Part shown: positions 1-8,600 of the stretch, piece after piece
Layout of the letters: every line of letters begins with the position of its first letter
Numbering within the stretch: the stretch's first letter is position 1
Origin: Bacteroidota bacterium
Lineage (GTDB): Bacteria; Bacteroidota; Bacteroidia; Chitinophagales; Chitinophagaceae
NCBI GenBank assembly: GCA_023423015.1
Contig: JAFAGE010000025.1
Span: forward strand, 1 to 19,205
Length of the DNA stretch: 19,205 nucleotides
Direction of reading: 5' to 3'
Position numbers and translations under genes: made by a program
Notes under the pieces: generated by a model
Databases searched by the model: none
Seen by the model: the letters and a program-made list of their open reading frames with translations, nothing else
What the model was told of the DNA's origin: nothing

Positions 1-1518
1 GTGATGTATTTCCTTCACCAGCCACTCCTTTTCCGCCAGGTAATGTTTTAGTTGTTCGTTTTTCTGGAGAATAATTTCGCTGTTGCGTTGTTTTTGCTGA
101 GACTGCCGGATGAGTAGCGCAATGATAATAGAGAGAAGAATAATTCCACCAATGGTAAAGTTTCTCAGCAACTGCGCACGGTCGAGCCTGTTCTGCTGCA
201 ATTGGTTTTTCTGGTTCAGTACAGTGATTTCGTTTTTATGTTTCTCGGTTTCGTATTGTATGCTCAGTTGCGAAATCTGCCTGCTCTTCGTTTCGTTGAA
301 GATTGAGTCTTCAAGCGTCTTATATTGCTGGTAATGTTTGATGGCTCCAATGTAGTTCTGGCGAGCCGAATCGATCTTGAACCACATGCGATGCACGTCG
401 ATCAGGTAGTTGGGTAACAATTTACCGGGAGATGCAGTCTGTAAAAACAACAGGTAAGGTTCTGCTTTTGCGTATTGTGCATTGTCTACGTAAAATTGTG
501 CAACACTCCGGGCTGTCAGAACCTGGAAGTGCAGCGGTGTTTGCCTGCTGAAAGCTACACTCTCCAGGTAAAATTTTTCTGCAAGGTCGTATAACTGCAA
601 TGCACTGTAACACGATCCGAGGCTTTGCGCCAGGTACATCTTATCTTCCACACTGCACAATGTTCTTTTATCTACAATTTCGTTCAACATCTTCAGCGCC
701 TCGCGCGGTTTGCCTTGTTTAAGCAATGCAACCGTCATTCGCCTCGCGATACTCAGTGGAACAAGCTGACCTTTCTGCTGCGAAACAGCAATGGATTGCT
801 GGTGATACTCCATACTTTTATCGTACTGCCCCAGTTCCCAATATGCATTACCTAAACGGAGGTATGTGTAATCCAGTTCGTCGAACATCCCGCTTTTCTC
901 TGCATTGTCAACTACCTGCAATATGTATAATAGCTTCTGGTTAAGGTTGCCATCATTCTGTCCAAGATCTGACAGTAAATAGTTCGCGTTCGACCAGTAT
1001 CCGTAATCACCGGGAGTGTAGTACACACTTTGTAATGCAAGCGCTTTGTAAGCCTTGCATATGGCGGGATATCCGATGTCTTCCTGTATTCTTAGTGCAG
1101 CAAATGCTTCTTCTTCTGCAAGCTTGCTGTTTCCATCGTTCAGGTATTTATAACCCAGTGCCATGTGAATTACGGCTTCAATCGCACGGTCGCCGCTTTG
1201 GCGCGAAAGTTCAAGTGCTTTCTTCAGGGTGTTTATGTTTTCTGCACAACTGTCGCAGAAAACTGCTGTGGCCATCCGTACCAGCGCATTAACCTGGCCT
1301 GCTATATCGCTGCGTTCACCCCTGGCTTCCACCACCTGCATAAACCAGGTTTTGCCTTCGTTCCATTGTCCGTTTACGATATCTACGATACCCAACAGGC
1401 ACTGGCTTTCTTCTTTGAGCGTTTGATGACCTTTTTGTGCACTCATTCTCTCTGCCTGTGCAAAAACACTCGTTGCACTGTCGCGGTTACTCATCTGCGA
1501 ATATGGCGTTCGAAGCAT
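1..1518 (-). CDS. TPR sensor histidine kinase, main part (runs off left edge)
   Basis: This is an open frame of about 506 codons from an ATG at 1518 to the window edge; the frame is also open back to the TAA at 1531-1533. The product is a string of helical TPR-like repeats (for example LDYTYLRLGNAYWELGQYDK), then a coiled region, one membrane segment (around TIGGIILLSIIIALLI, bases about 110-170), a short coiled coil, and finally EKEWLVKEIHH at the edge. That ending is the start of the H-box of HisKA_2 kinases (family pattern EIHHRVKNNLQ), so the kinase core should lie just outside the window. Periplasmic or cytoplasmic TPR sensing followed by autophosphorylation is the family role; the signal is unknown. 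It is in the same frame as the 1531-1950 fragment and was very probably one gene with it. The ATG at 1518 could allow restart, but I see no proof of that. Confidence 0.85.
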   Translation of the reverse strand, partial: MLRTPYSQMSNRDSATSVFAQAERMSAQKGHQTLKEESQCLLGIVDIVNGQWNEGKTWFMQVVEARGERSDIAGQVNALVRMATAVFCDSCAENINTLKKALELSRQSGDRAIEAVIHMALGYKYLNDGNSKLAEEEAFAALRIQEDIGYPAICKAYKALALQSVYYTPGDYGYWSNANYLLSDLGQNDGNLNQKLLYILQVVDNAEKSGMFDELDYTYLRLGNAYWELGQYDKSMEYHQQSIAVSQQKGQLVPLSIARRMTVALLKQGKPREALKMLNEIVDKRTLCSVEDKMYLAQSLGSCYSALQLYDLAEKFYLESVAFSRQTPLHFQVLTARSVAQFYVDNAQYAKAEPYLLFLQTASPGKLLPNYLIDVHRMWFKIDSARQNYIGAIKHYQQYKTLEDSIFNETKSRQISQLSIQYETEKHKNEITVLNQKNQLQQNRLDRAQLLRNFTIGGIILLSIIIALLIRQSQQKQRNSEIILQKNEQLKHYLAEKEWLVKEIHH

Positions 1519-1530
1519 ACTCTTTCCCAG

Positions 1531-1950
1531 TTAGAGTAATAATTTGATGTGATTACTATCACTCACGCGATTGAGCAATTGCTGTACTTCTACAGCGTTT
1601 CCCTGTTTAATGAATATTTTTCCCCTCAGGAACTGGGCATTTTCTTTTTGCCTGGTAAGTTTAAGCCGCCCGCTCAAATCCGCAGCCTGGTTGGCGAGTA
1701 ACAAAGCGCTGTCAAGATCCCTGGCAGGATCAAGCGTTTTATCGAGGTAATACCTGCTAAGAGTAATCAGGGTGTTTACCCGTGTTGTATTGGCTGCGCC
1801 GGCCTGAAGTTGTTTCACCAGCAGGTTCGCTTCTGCATTATTTATTTGCTGTGCATGGGTTGACTGCGACAAATGCATGATCAGTATGCATGGCAGAAAA
1901 CAATTAATTCGACATAGTTTCCTGCCACAACGAATTAATAAATTTTTCAT
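1531..1950 (-). pseudogene. N-terminal piece of the TPR sensor kinase, ended by in-frame TAA
   Basis: This piece encodes 139 residues. I chose the start at 1950 (MKNLLIRC) over the upstream one at 1983 because it gives a basic stretch plus a hydrophobic signal segment ending in STHAQQ, and because it overlaps the stop of the glycosidase gene as ATGA. After the signal comes one TPR-like unit (LITLSRYYLDKTLDPARDLD). The frame ends at TAA (1531-1533) after HIKLLL, but the same frame continues without further stops for 510 codons. The sequence after the stop (LGKSMLRTPYSQMSNRDSA) looks like the next copy of that unit. A single nonsense mutation or a base-call error in one gene explains this best; a genuine short protein is the less likely alternative. 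Confidence 0.75.
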
Positions 1951-3365
1951 CCGGCAGGTTTTGCGGTGATGTACAACACCCAATCATTTTCGCCTTTTGA
2001 GTTTTTGCCAGGTACGCGAAATGCTCTTGTTTTTTTGTTGGATATTGATGCGCCTTTTGCCCGCGTAAACTTGCCCGATGTGGGATCAAACCATTGTGCA
2101 GTGATATTTCCTTTCAGATTGCTAAGATCTAACGTGATCGTTCCTTCATGTTTGGGCGGTAAATAAGCCACCAGCATCGTGCCTTCTTTATCGGCAGCCG
2201 CAGCTACAAAATTGTTTAAACTGTCTTTACCTTCGCCTTTTACAATTACCGGTATTGTTCCGTCTAATCCCGATGGCACCAATTTCCACCATTCGATCGA
2301 CTGCATAAATGTATTCAGCCGCGCCTGGTCCTGCACCGTTTGCGTGTTCAGGTGATCTTCCCACCCTGGTTTAAACGCCCAGATAAATCCATTGCCAGCC
2401 ACATACCCGCCGATGGTAGTGAGCCATCCCCACCATGCGAACCGGCGCACGGGCTGCGTAGCATGCGGATTGTAATTGTTTCCGTCGGGTCCTTCTTCGT
2501 CGTACGGCTCTTCCAATAAAAAAGAAGGCATTACCGGCTCCTGTGAATAAGCTCTACGGCCCAATGTCGGCACGCCAACGCTGTCCCACGTATACACCCC
2601 GTTTATGTTCATTTCGTGCCCGAACTCGGGCTGGTCGCGGGCATTTTGTCCGCTCATGCTTTCTGCCGTATACAACATGGATTGCTGGCCCTCTACACTC
2701 TTCAATCCCGCAATCAATGCCGCTTGTGCCTCTATCTCTTTTGGTTTAAACTTTCCCTGGTCGCCCAGCAACATCCAAACCAGGTTCTTCTGGTTTTTAT
2801 ATCGATCCGCGATCCAGGCGCCGTATTGTTTCACCCTGTCTGGTCCGTTTGCAACCAGCTCCTGTCCCCATCCCTGGTCGCCACCTTCGAAACCAACATA
2901 AGCGGGAAACATCAGCACCAAAAGCTGTTTATCGTGGCAATAATTCAAAAAACTGTCAACGTATTGCCAGTAAGCTTCATTGGGAGTGGTGAAGTCGGGT
3001 GCTTCTGCAAGAGTGTCTTTGTATTTCAGCGAACCTTTCCATGTTTCACCGTTTAATTGCTTCAGAAAAGGCACTTCGCCTCTTCCGTTAAATGGCGCGT
3101 TGTTGCCCATAAGCCAGTGCGGCATCGGCGATATTTCGATGGCGCGGAATCCGTGCGATAATGTGTTCTCAATAAACTTTGTGTAGTCGTTCACCGGTAA
3201 CGAGAGCACACACCATGCTGTACGGCCCATAATCGGGAAAGGTTTTCCATTGGCGTCGGTGAGGTGTCGCGAATTTTCGCTGATGCGTAATGGAAACACA
3301 TCCTGCGCCGGCGCTGTAGTTGCTAAACAAAAACTGGTGAGGAGAATCAATAAGCAGTGGCGCAT
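1947..3365 (-). CDS. Exported DUF4038 / GH140-like glycoside hydrolase
   Basis: The protein has 472 residues with a signal peptide (MRHCLLILLTSFCLATTAPAQ). The body matches the apiosidase-like DUF4038 fold (TIM barrel, about residues 25-360). Typical sequence includes ITHER-position tryptophans such as GRTAWCVL, HGFRAIEIS, NLVWMLLGDQG, FLLEEPYDEEG and RRFAWWGWLTTIGGYVAGNG. It is followed by a C-terminal beta domain like the putative collagen-binding domain (about 375-468). D202 in WMLLGD and E285/E286 in LLEEPYDEE are the plausible catalytic acid pair by position; this is inference. In Bacteroidota, relatives release apiose or other sugars from plant pectins such as rhamnogalacturonan II. Its stop overlaps the start of the sensor kinase gene by ATGA, so the two are probably co-translated. 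The exact substrate cannot be read from sequence. Confidence 0.88.
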   Translation of the reverse strand: MRHCLLILLTSFCLATTAPAQDVFPLRISENSRHLTDANGKPFPIMGRTAWCVLSLPVNDYTKFIENTLSHGFRAIEISPMPHWLMGNNAPFNGRGEVPFLKQLNGETWKGSLKYKDTLAEAPDFTTPNEAYWQYVDSFLNYCHDKQLLVLMFPAYVGFEGGDQGWGQELVANGPDRVKQYGAWIADRYKNQKNLVWMLLGDQGKFKPKEIEAQAALIAGLKSVEGQQSMLYTAESMSGQNARDQPEFGHEMNINGVYTWDSVGVPTLGRRAYSQEPVMPSFLLEEPYDEEGPDGNNYNPHATQPVRRFAWWGWLTTIGGYVAGNGFIWAFKPGWEDHLNTQTVQDQARLNTFMQSIEWWKLVPSGLDGTIPVIVKGEGKDSLNNFVAAAADKEGTMLVAYLPPKHEGTITLDLSNLKGNITAQWFDPTSGKFTRAKGASISNKKTRAFRVPGKNSKGENDWVLYITAKPAG

Positions 3366-3431
3366 GGTGGCAACTTGGGTCTATGAATATACTGAATCCC
3401 ATAATTTTAACCTGCGAAACCCTTCCTTACG

Positions 3432-3617
3432 ATGAAAGTAATCCCCCTCGAAATTGAGTTTACTTTCAACAACAAGACCGATCGCCTTCACCCGGTAATC
3501 CTGCACCACAATGCAGAAATGATACTGGTAGACGGCGGATACGAGGGTTTTCTGCCATTACTTGAAAAATCTGCAGAAAGAAACACAGAAGGAGAAAGAG
3601 TTTCCGTCTGCCTGTAA
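3432..3617 (+). pseudogene. N-terminal remnant of an MBL-fold metallo-hydrolase
   Basis: The 61-residue ORF begins MKVIPLEIEFTFNNKTDRLH and continues through HPVILHHNAEMILVDGGYEG and FLPLLEKS. This is the usual first strand pair and ILVDxGYxGF loop of metallo-beta-lactamase-fold hydrolases. Such proteins normally run to about 230-280 residues and carry the metal motif THxxxDH some 20 residues later. Here the homology stops at about codon 48 (base 3576). The frame then enters a purine-rich, low-complexity stretch and ends at 3617, with no metal site. It is therefore a deletion remnant, not a working enzyme. The permease gene starts 45 bases downstream. Confidence 0.7.
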
Positions 3618-3662
3618 CCTTAGCTTTCTTTTCTTCGTCCTAGCCTCTACACTCCCCACGTT

Positions 3663-6047
3663 ATGCTTCAACACAACTTCCTCATTGCATTCAGAACCAT
3701 CCTGCGGCATAGGGGCTCCTTTTTGATCAATATCACGGGGCTCTCCACCGCGCTGGCCTGTTCCTTCCTCATCTACCTCTGGGTGAGGGACGAAAATAAC
3801 TTCGACAAGTTTCACAAAAACGACAAACAACTCTACCAGGTGCTGGAAAACAGCACCGAGAACGGGGTAGTGGTCACTCACGAAAACACGCAGGGCCCGC
3901 TGGCCGAGGCCATGAAAAAAGACCTGCCCGCAGTGGTGCGCGCCGTGCCGGTGATGTCGCTCGACAAGCACGGAATAAAATTGCCGATACGCGCCGAAAA
4001 TGACAAAGTGGTGAAAACAGGCGGCATATTTGCCGGCAGCGACTTCTTCCACATGTTCTCGTTTCCGCTGATAGCGGGCAATGCCAGCAACATCCTCAAA
4101 TCCAAAGAAGAAATTGTACTCACCAAACACCTCGCCATAGCCTTGTTTGGATCGCCGGAGAATGCGGTGGGAAAAACTGTGTCGTGGGAAATATTCGGCA
4201 AAAAGCAGAGCTCTAAAGTGACCGGCGTGCTGGCGCCGCTTCCCAAAAATAATTCTCTCACGTTCGACTTCGTTGCCAACTTCGACGTGTTTTACTACGA
4301 CCTGTTCCCCAACATGCAGAAATGGCATAACACCGGCCCCGTTACCTACCTGCAGTTAAAAGAAGGAACAGACTCCGCGCAGTTTAATGCCATGATTAAA
4401 CGGTTTATTGATAAATACCAGGCCGGAAATGAATTTACCACTTTCGTGCGCCCATATTCAAGCGCATACCTGTATGGCAAATACGAGAATGGCATTCAGT
4501 CGGGAGGAAGAATTGAATATGTGCGTTTGTTCTCCATCGTAGCCATATTCATCCTGGTGATTGCCTGCATCAATTTCATGAACCTTTCTACTGCCAAAGC
4601 TTCACTAAGGCTTAAGGAAGTAGGTATCAAAAAAGCAATCGGCTCCGGCAGAAGTGCATTGATTTATCAATTCTTAACCGAAGCGGTATTGATGGCATTT
4701 CTGGCAATGTTTGTCGCAATACTGTTGGTGCTGTTTGTAATGCCTGCGTTCAACAGCATCACCGGCAAAGACCTGGGCTTCAGTTTCGATCCCCAAATTG
4801 TATTGCTTGCATTGTTCATAACGTTCATCACCGGAATATTTGCAGGCAGCTACCCGGCGTTTTATATCTCGGCAATGGAAGTAATCACGTTGTTTAAAGG
4901 CAAGCTGAAAAAATCTGTTCCCGAATTACTTGCGCGCAAGGGCCTGGTAGTGTTTCAATTTGTGTTGTCGATCATTTTAATTGTGGGCGTGCTGGTGATC
5001 CTGAAACAGGTAGACTATGTACAATCCAAAAACATCGGGTACAATAAATCCAACATCGTGTATTTTGATAAAGAAGGCAACCTGAACCAGAATGCAGAAT
5101 CGTTTATTGCTGAACTCAGGAAAATGCCGGGCGTGCTGAATGCATCTACCCTCGACCAGAACATTATGCAGAAAGGCAATGGTTCATCTACATATGGCAT
5201 CGAGTGGCCCGGAAAACCTGCAGATGCATTTATAGATATCGCACAGCGCGCAGTTGACTATGGATTAATAGAAACAATGGGCATGCAGATAGTTGAGGGA
5301 AGATCGTTTTCGAAAGACTACGGTGCATCGCAACAGGGACTCATCTTCAACGAAACTGCGATAAAGCTGATGGGATTGAAACAGCCCATAGGCACCAAAG
5401 TGAAGATGTGGGGTGAAGAAAAAACCATTATTGGCGTGGTGAAGGATTTTCATATATCGTCGCTGCACGAAGCGATTGTGCCATTGGTATTCCGGTTGAA
5501 CCCGCAGGGCACCTCTACGTTTATGCTAAGGATTGCCCCGGGCAGGGAGCGTGAAACCATTGCTAGTATTGAAGACCTTTATAAGAAATTCAATTCCGGA
5601 TTTTTGTTTGAATATCGTTTTCTCGACGAACTCTACCAGGCGCAGTATATATCGGAGCAGCGCGTATCTGCACTTTCCAAATACTTCGCCGCATTGGGAA
5701 TAATCATCTCCTGCCTTGGGTTGTTTGGACTTGCGGCATACAACGCTGCGGTGCGCACCAGGGAGATCGGCATCCGCAAAGTGCTGGGCGCATCTGCGGC
5801 TGATGTGGTGGCACTACTATCCAGGGATTTTGTATTACTTATCATCTTATCGATGGCCATCGGCTTCCCGCTCTCGTGGATGGCGATGAATGCCTGGCTG
5901 GCGGGCTTCGCCTACCGCGTTGATATCGGAGCCGGAGTATTCATCGTTGCCGGCACCTCAATGATGGTGTTGGCATTGGTGACCGTGTGCTGGCAGAGCT
6001 TACGGGCTGCATTGGCGAATCCGGTGAAGAGTTTGAGAATAGAATAA
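3663..6047 (+). CDS. ABC transporter permease, MacB/FtsX family, tandem FtsX domains
   Basis: The protein has 794 residues. An N-terminal membrane helix (about 21-41) follows the amphipathic start MLQHNFLIAFRTILRHRGSF. A large extracytoplasmic MacB-type domain comes next, then three helices (about 290-308, 343-366, 378-400) with the FtsX signature NLSTAKASLRLKEVGIKKAI. A further helix sits at about 428-450. A second extracytoplasmic domain is followed by three helices (about 676-695, 722-742, 758-780) with a second FtsX signature (AVRTREIGIRKVLGASAADV). This eight-helix layout is the standard Bacteroidota form annotated as putative macrolide or lipoprotein exporter permease. No ATP-binding subunit is encoded nearby, which is common in this phylum. 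The substrate is unknown, and resistance should not be inferred from the name. Confidence 0.93.
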   Translation: MLQHNFLIAFRTILRHRGSFLINITGLSTALACSFLIYLWVRDENNFDKFHKNDKQLYQVLENSTENGVVVTHENTQGPLAEAMKKDLPAVVRAVPVMSLDKHGIKLPIRAENDKVVKTGGIFAGSDFFHMFSFPLIAGNASNILKSKEEIVLTKHLAIALFGSPENAVGKTVSWEIFGKKQSSKVTGVLAPLPKNNSLTFDFVANFDVFYYDLFPNMQKWHNTGPVTYLQLKEGTDSAQFNAMIKRFIDKYQAGNEFTTFVRPYSSAYLYGKYENGIQSGGRIEYVRLFSIVAIFILVIACINFMNLSTAKASLRLKEVGIKKAIGSGRSALIYQFLTEAVLMAFLAMFVAILLVLFVMPAFNSITGKDLGFSFDPQIVLLALFITFITGIFAGSYPAFYISAMEVITLFKGKLKKSVPELLARKGLVVFQFVLSIILIVGVLVILKQVDYVQSKNIGYNKSNIVYFDKEGNLNQNAESFIAELRKMPGVLNASTLDQNIMQKGNGSSTYGIEWPGKPADAFIDIAQRAVDYGLIETMGMQIVEGRSFSKDYGASQQGLIFNETAIKLMGLKQPIGTKVKMWGEEKTIIGVVKDFHISSLHEAIVPLVFRLNPQGTSTFMLRIAPGRERETIASIEDLYKKFNSGFLFEYRFLDELYQAQYISEQRVSALSKYFAALGIIISCLGLFGLAAYNAAVRTREIGIRKVLGASAADVVALLSRDFVLLIILSMAIGFPLSWMAMNAWLAGFAYRVDIGAGVFIVAGTSMMVLALVTVCWQSLRAALANPVKSLRIE

Positions 6048-6096
6048 ATGATAGGGCGGGTGGCTTTCACCATTCACTATCCACGGTTCACTCCAT

Positions 6097-6402
6097 TTAA
6101 AACACTTCTCGTAACGGTGTCGATATGGGAGAATGATCTGCATTCGTTTCCATAATATCTTTCATGTAGTTCCACCATTCTTTCATGATGGGAAGGTTGG
6201 GCAATTCGGCAAATTTCTGTTCGTTTTGCAGGTATAGTGTGGCAAACAGGTCGCCAGTGCTTTCATCCAGGAAAATGGAATATTGCGAAACTCCGGCTGC
6301 TTTAAGCGCATCCTTCAGTTTTGGCCATATTTCATCGTGCCGGCGCTTATACTCGTCCGCCACGCCATCGAAAATCTTCATCTTAAATGCAATTCGTTTC
6401 AT
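6097..6402 (-). CDS. rhaM: L-rhamnose mutarotase
   Basis: The product has 101 residues when started at MKRIAFKMKIF (ATG at 6402). This start puts the histidine of DEYKRRHDEIWPKL at residue 22, the position of the active-site histidine in Escherichia coli RhaM, which supports it over the longer ORF beginning at 6426. Other family marks are the YSIFLD strand, the EWWNYMKDIMETN segment with paired tryptophans, and the ending SPISTPLREVF. The enzyme interconverts alpha- and beta-L-rhamnose, feeding rhamnose use. No other rhamnose genes are in the window, although the GH140-like glycosidase 3 kb away acts on pectin-type glycans. The start codon lies in the centre of a perfect 20-bp palindrome. Confidence 0.93.
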   Translation of the reverse strand: MKRIAFKMKIFDGVADEYKRRHDEIWPKLKDALKAAGVSQYSIFLDESTGDLFATLYLQNEQKFAELPNLPIMKEWWNYMKDIMETNADHSPISTPLREVF

Positions 6403-6411
6403 GAAACGAAT
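6392..6411. promoter_or_regulatory. Perfect 20-bp palindrome centred on the rhaM start codon
   Basis: The sequence ATTCGTTTCATGAAACGAAT equals its own reverse complement. The central ATG is the start codon of the mutarotase gene. It could be an operator or a hairpin that hides the start, or it could be a by-product of the MKRI codons meeting a matching leader. No second copy is seen in the window. Confidence 0.4.
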
Positions 6412-6558
6412 ATACGGCGGCCTCAAACCTTAAATCGCCCTTCCTAAACAAAACCCTTACTCACTCTTACGTGCATTATACTATTCTCGCTCTATCTTTC
6501 CTCACTTCCTCGCATATTCGTAAAACATTGATTAATTAGGCGCCAATTAGCCTTTTCT

Positions 6559-7806
6559 ATGAAATACTCCATTCTCTTAGCCTTGCTTGTACTCTCGTTT
6601 ATTGCAGGTTCTGCGCAGGAAAAATTTGTTCCCGGTAAGCTTATCTCAGCCAGCGGAGATACAATTTCCGGATTTGTCAATTCAGCAGCTCTTGAAGCCG
6701 GAAAATCGTCCATTCTTTTTAAACGCTCCGAAGGCGCGCCAGGGGAGACCTACACTCCGGAATCCATCAAGGGATTTGTGGCAGACACCCGCATTTTTGT
6801 ATCGTCAGTTGTTGATGTGAACACGGAGAAGAATGTTCCTGTATCAGCAACAGCAGATTATAAGCTTCAACCGGATACCGTATTTCTCGAACTTCTTACC
6901 GTGGGAGAAAAGTCGCTTGCGACCTACACCAGCAATAACGGTGTTCTGAACATGTATGTGCTGGAGAATGGTAAATATGAACTACTGAAGTACAAAAAGT
7001 ATACGCAGACGGCAGCCGATGGCAGAACCTTTGTTGTGGAGTCAGATCTGTACAAAGCTCAACTTAGCGGTTACCTCGGGGATTGCGAAAGCTTGACTAC
7101 TAAAGCAAAAAAAGCCAGGTATCAAATTCGCGATGTGCAAAAGCTATTCGCGCAATATTATGCATGTAAAAATCTGGCTATTAGATACTCCAAATCAGCA
7201 GAGAAAGCGAAAAAAGAATTTGGAGTATTTGCCGGTTTCAATGCTACACAGTTGATATTTAAAGGCGGTAACAATTACGCTACTGTCGATTACAGCAATT
7301 CATCGAATTTTACTGGTGGCGTATTCTTCAACCTTGGCCTGCCTCGTCGACTTAAAAATTTTGCCCTGCGTAACGAACTGCAATACACTTCGTATACCTC
7401 TGAAGGCACAACCCCAACCGTGACAGTTGTTAACGGAGAATCATTTATTGAAAAACATAAACTTGGTGCTTCGTACGTTCGCCTGAACACCCTGGTGCGT
7501 TACAACATTGGTTTAGGTAAAATGGGATTGTTTGTAAATGCGGGTGTAAGCAATGGCTTTGCTGTTTCTAAAATCAACGACGGTGAGCTGCATTGGATTA
7601 ACAACGGCAATGTTGACCGTATTGAGAAAGTAAAAGCTGTACCCGACTACAGGAGCTACGAGCGTGCATTCGTTTATGGAGCCGGTGCAATATACAAACG
7701 TATTTTCCTGGAAGCCCGCCAGGAAAGATCGAATGGTTTTTCGCTCATGCTAAATACTCAGTCCAAGATTACACGAAGTGCGATTCTTTTAGGCTGGAGG
7801 TTTTAG
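6559..7806 (+). CDS. Exported protein with probable outer-membrane beta-barrel
   Basis: The protein has 415 residues with a signal peptide (MKYSILLALLVLSFIAGSAQ). The first half (about 21-210) is a soluble, strand-rich region (KFVPGKLISASGDTISGFV) ending with the segment YLGDCESLTTKAKKARYQIR, which holds one of two cysteines. The second half (about 220-415) has alternating strands (GVFAGFNATQLIF, NFALRNELQYTSYTSE, MGLFVNAGVSNGFAV) and ends in ...AILLGWRF. A terminal aromatic residue is the usual outer-membrane barrel insertion signal. This resembles the PorT-like outer membrane beta-barrel proteins of Bacteroidota, but I cannot name a function. No partner genes are evident; 132 bases separate it from the divergent rhaM ORF region. 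Confidence 0.82.
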   Translation: MKYSILLALLVLSFIAGSAQEKFVPGKLISASGDTISGFVNSAALEAGKSSILFKRSEGAPGETYTPESIKGFVADTRIFVSSVVDVNTEKNVPVSATADYKLQPDTVFLELLTVGEKSLATYTSNNGVLNMYVLENGKYELLKYKKYTQTAADGRTFVVESDLYKAQLSGYLGDCESLTTKAKKARYQIRDVQKLFAQYYACKNLAIRYSKSAEKAKKEFGVFAGFNATQLIFKGGNNYATVDYSNSSNFTGGVFFNLGLPRRLKNFALRNELQYTSYTSEGTTPTVTVVNGESFIEKHKLGASYVRLNTLVRYNIGLGKMGLFVNAGVSNGFAVSKINDGELHWINNGNVDRIEKVKAVPDYRSYERAFVYGAGAIYKRIFLEARQERSNGFSLMLNTQSKITRSAILLGWRF

Positions 7807-8030
7807 GAAGTGGCATAAGGCATATGGCAAGAGTCATAAGTAGAAGGCGTTTGAAAGAAAGAGAACCAGAAGGACAAAGAGAAGTTTAATCTCCCTTAAA
7901 TTCGTTCTATAAAACGCATTGCATTCAAGCTGCATTATTACATTTTCTCCTTCTATTATCCCTACACCTTTTCAACCGGCTTTATACAAATGTTGAAAAA
8001 GCCTGGATGTAATTCGTATAATGTCTATTT
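7807..8030. other. Intergenic region without a gene
   Basis: I see no coding frame here. The left part has degenerate short repeats (GGCATAAGGCATATGGCA) and a purine-rich stretch (7853-7889) resembling that at 3577-3604. The right part has an imperfect inverted repeat (TTTTCAAC at 7970-7977 against GTTGAAAA at 7992-7999). It should contain the promoter for the lipoprotein gene, but no convincing -7 element was found. Confidence 0.5.
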
Positions 8031-8570
8031 ATGTTAAAGAAGTTATTGTTTGTGTTTGTAATTATTGGTGGAATCCTCTCTTGCTCCGATCGCGGTAAGT
8101 CATGCGATTCAGAGAACCTCATGCTGCTTGATCTGGCACCCGTAAATACCACGCTGAAAGTTCCGCGTTTCCTGGTGATCGACTCGGTATCAGAAAGCGA
8201 TAGCACCATTATTTTTGAACGTAAAGTACGAACGCTCGACAGTACGTTGGTGATCATTGCAGGAGTTACAACTTTTGAAAATAATCCGGAAGCGATACCA
8301 GATGTCGATAGCAGGATGCGGATACAAAGGCAGCGACTTGAAGCCGGTAAAGATTCAATAGAAGTGATTTCCGAAGCATTCAGAAATATTGGTTCTGATA
8401 AGGTGGGTTATCTGAAATACCTGGATAAGAAGAGAGGCCGCTACGATGGCAGAATATTTTTCAACCGCGGATCTATGTTTGTGGATATATGGCTCTTTGA
8501 GAGATACAATGGGAGTGAAGATCATCATTCCGCAATTGATTGCGTGATTGATAACATGGATATAAAGTAA
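8031..8570 (+). CDS. Hypothetical lipoprotein
   Basis: The protein has 179 residues. The start MLKKLLFVFVIIGGILSCSD is a lipoprotein signal peptide with a lipobox-like ILSC, so the mature protein should be acylated at C18. The rest is a mixed alpha/beta, charged domain of about 155 residues (PRFLVIDSVSESDSTIIFER, then VGYLKYLDKKRGRYDGRIFF). Two of the remaining cysteines could be paired. I do not recognise the family. It stands alone, converging on the monooxygenase gene, whose stop lies 30 bases away, and nothing around it suggests a role. Confidence 0.72.
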   Translation: MLKKLLFVFVIIGGILSCSDRGKSCDSENLMLLDLAPVNTTLKVPRFLVIDSVSESDSTIIFERKVRTLDSTLVIIAGVTTFENNPEAIPDVDSRMRIQRQRLEAGKDSIEVISEAFRNIGSDKVGYLKYLDKKRGRYDGRIFFNRGSMFVDIWLFERYNGSEDHHSAIDCVIDNMDIK

Positions 8571-8600
8571 ATATTCCAAATGAAATCTATCCTCTCTTCT

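Noticed and set aside
3558..4328. A 256-codon minus-strand ORF antisense to the ABC permease
   Set aside because: Its product is rich in H, V, E and F with no domain, and the opposite strand encodes a well-recognised permease, so it is a shadow.
3663..6047. Calling the ABC permease a macrolide resistance gene (macB)
   Set aside because: MacB is an ATPase-permease fusion with four helices; this protein has two FtsX units and no ATPase, and its substrate cannot be inferred.
8010..8025. A TATAAT sequence ahead of the small lipoprotein gene as a promoter
   Set aside because: Bacteroidota housekeeping promoters use TAnnTTTG at -7; the TATAAT lies about 10 bases from the ATG and has no matching -33/-35 element.
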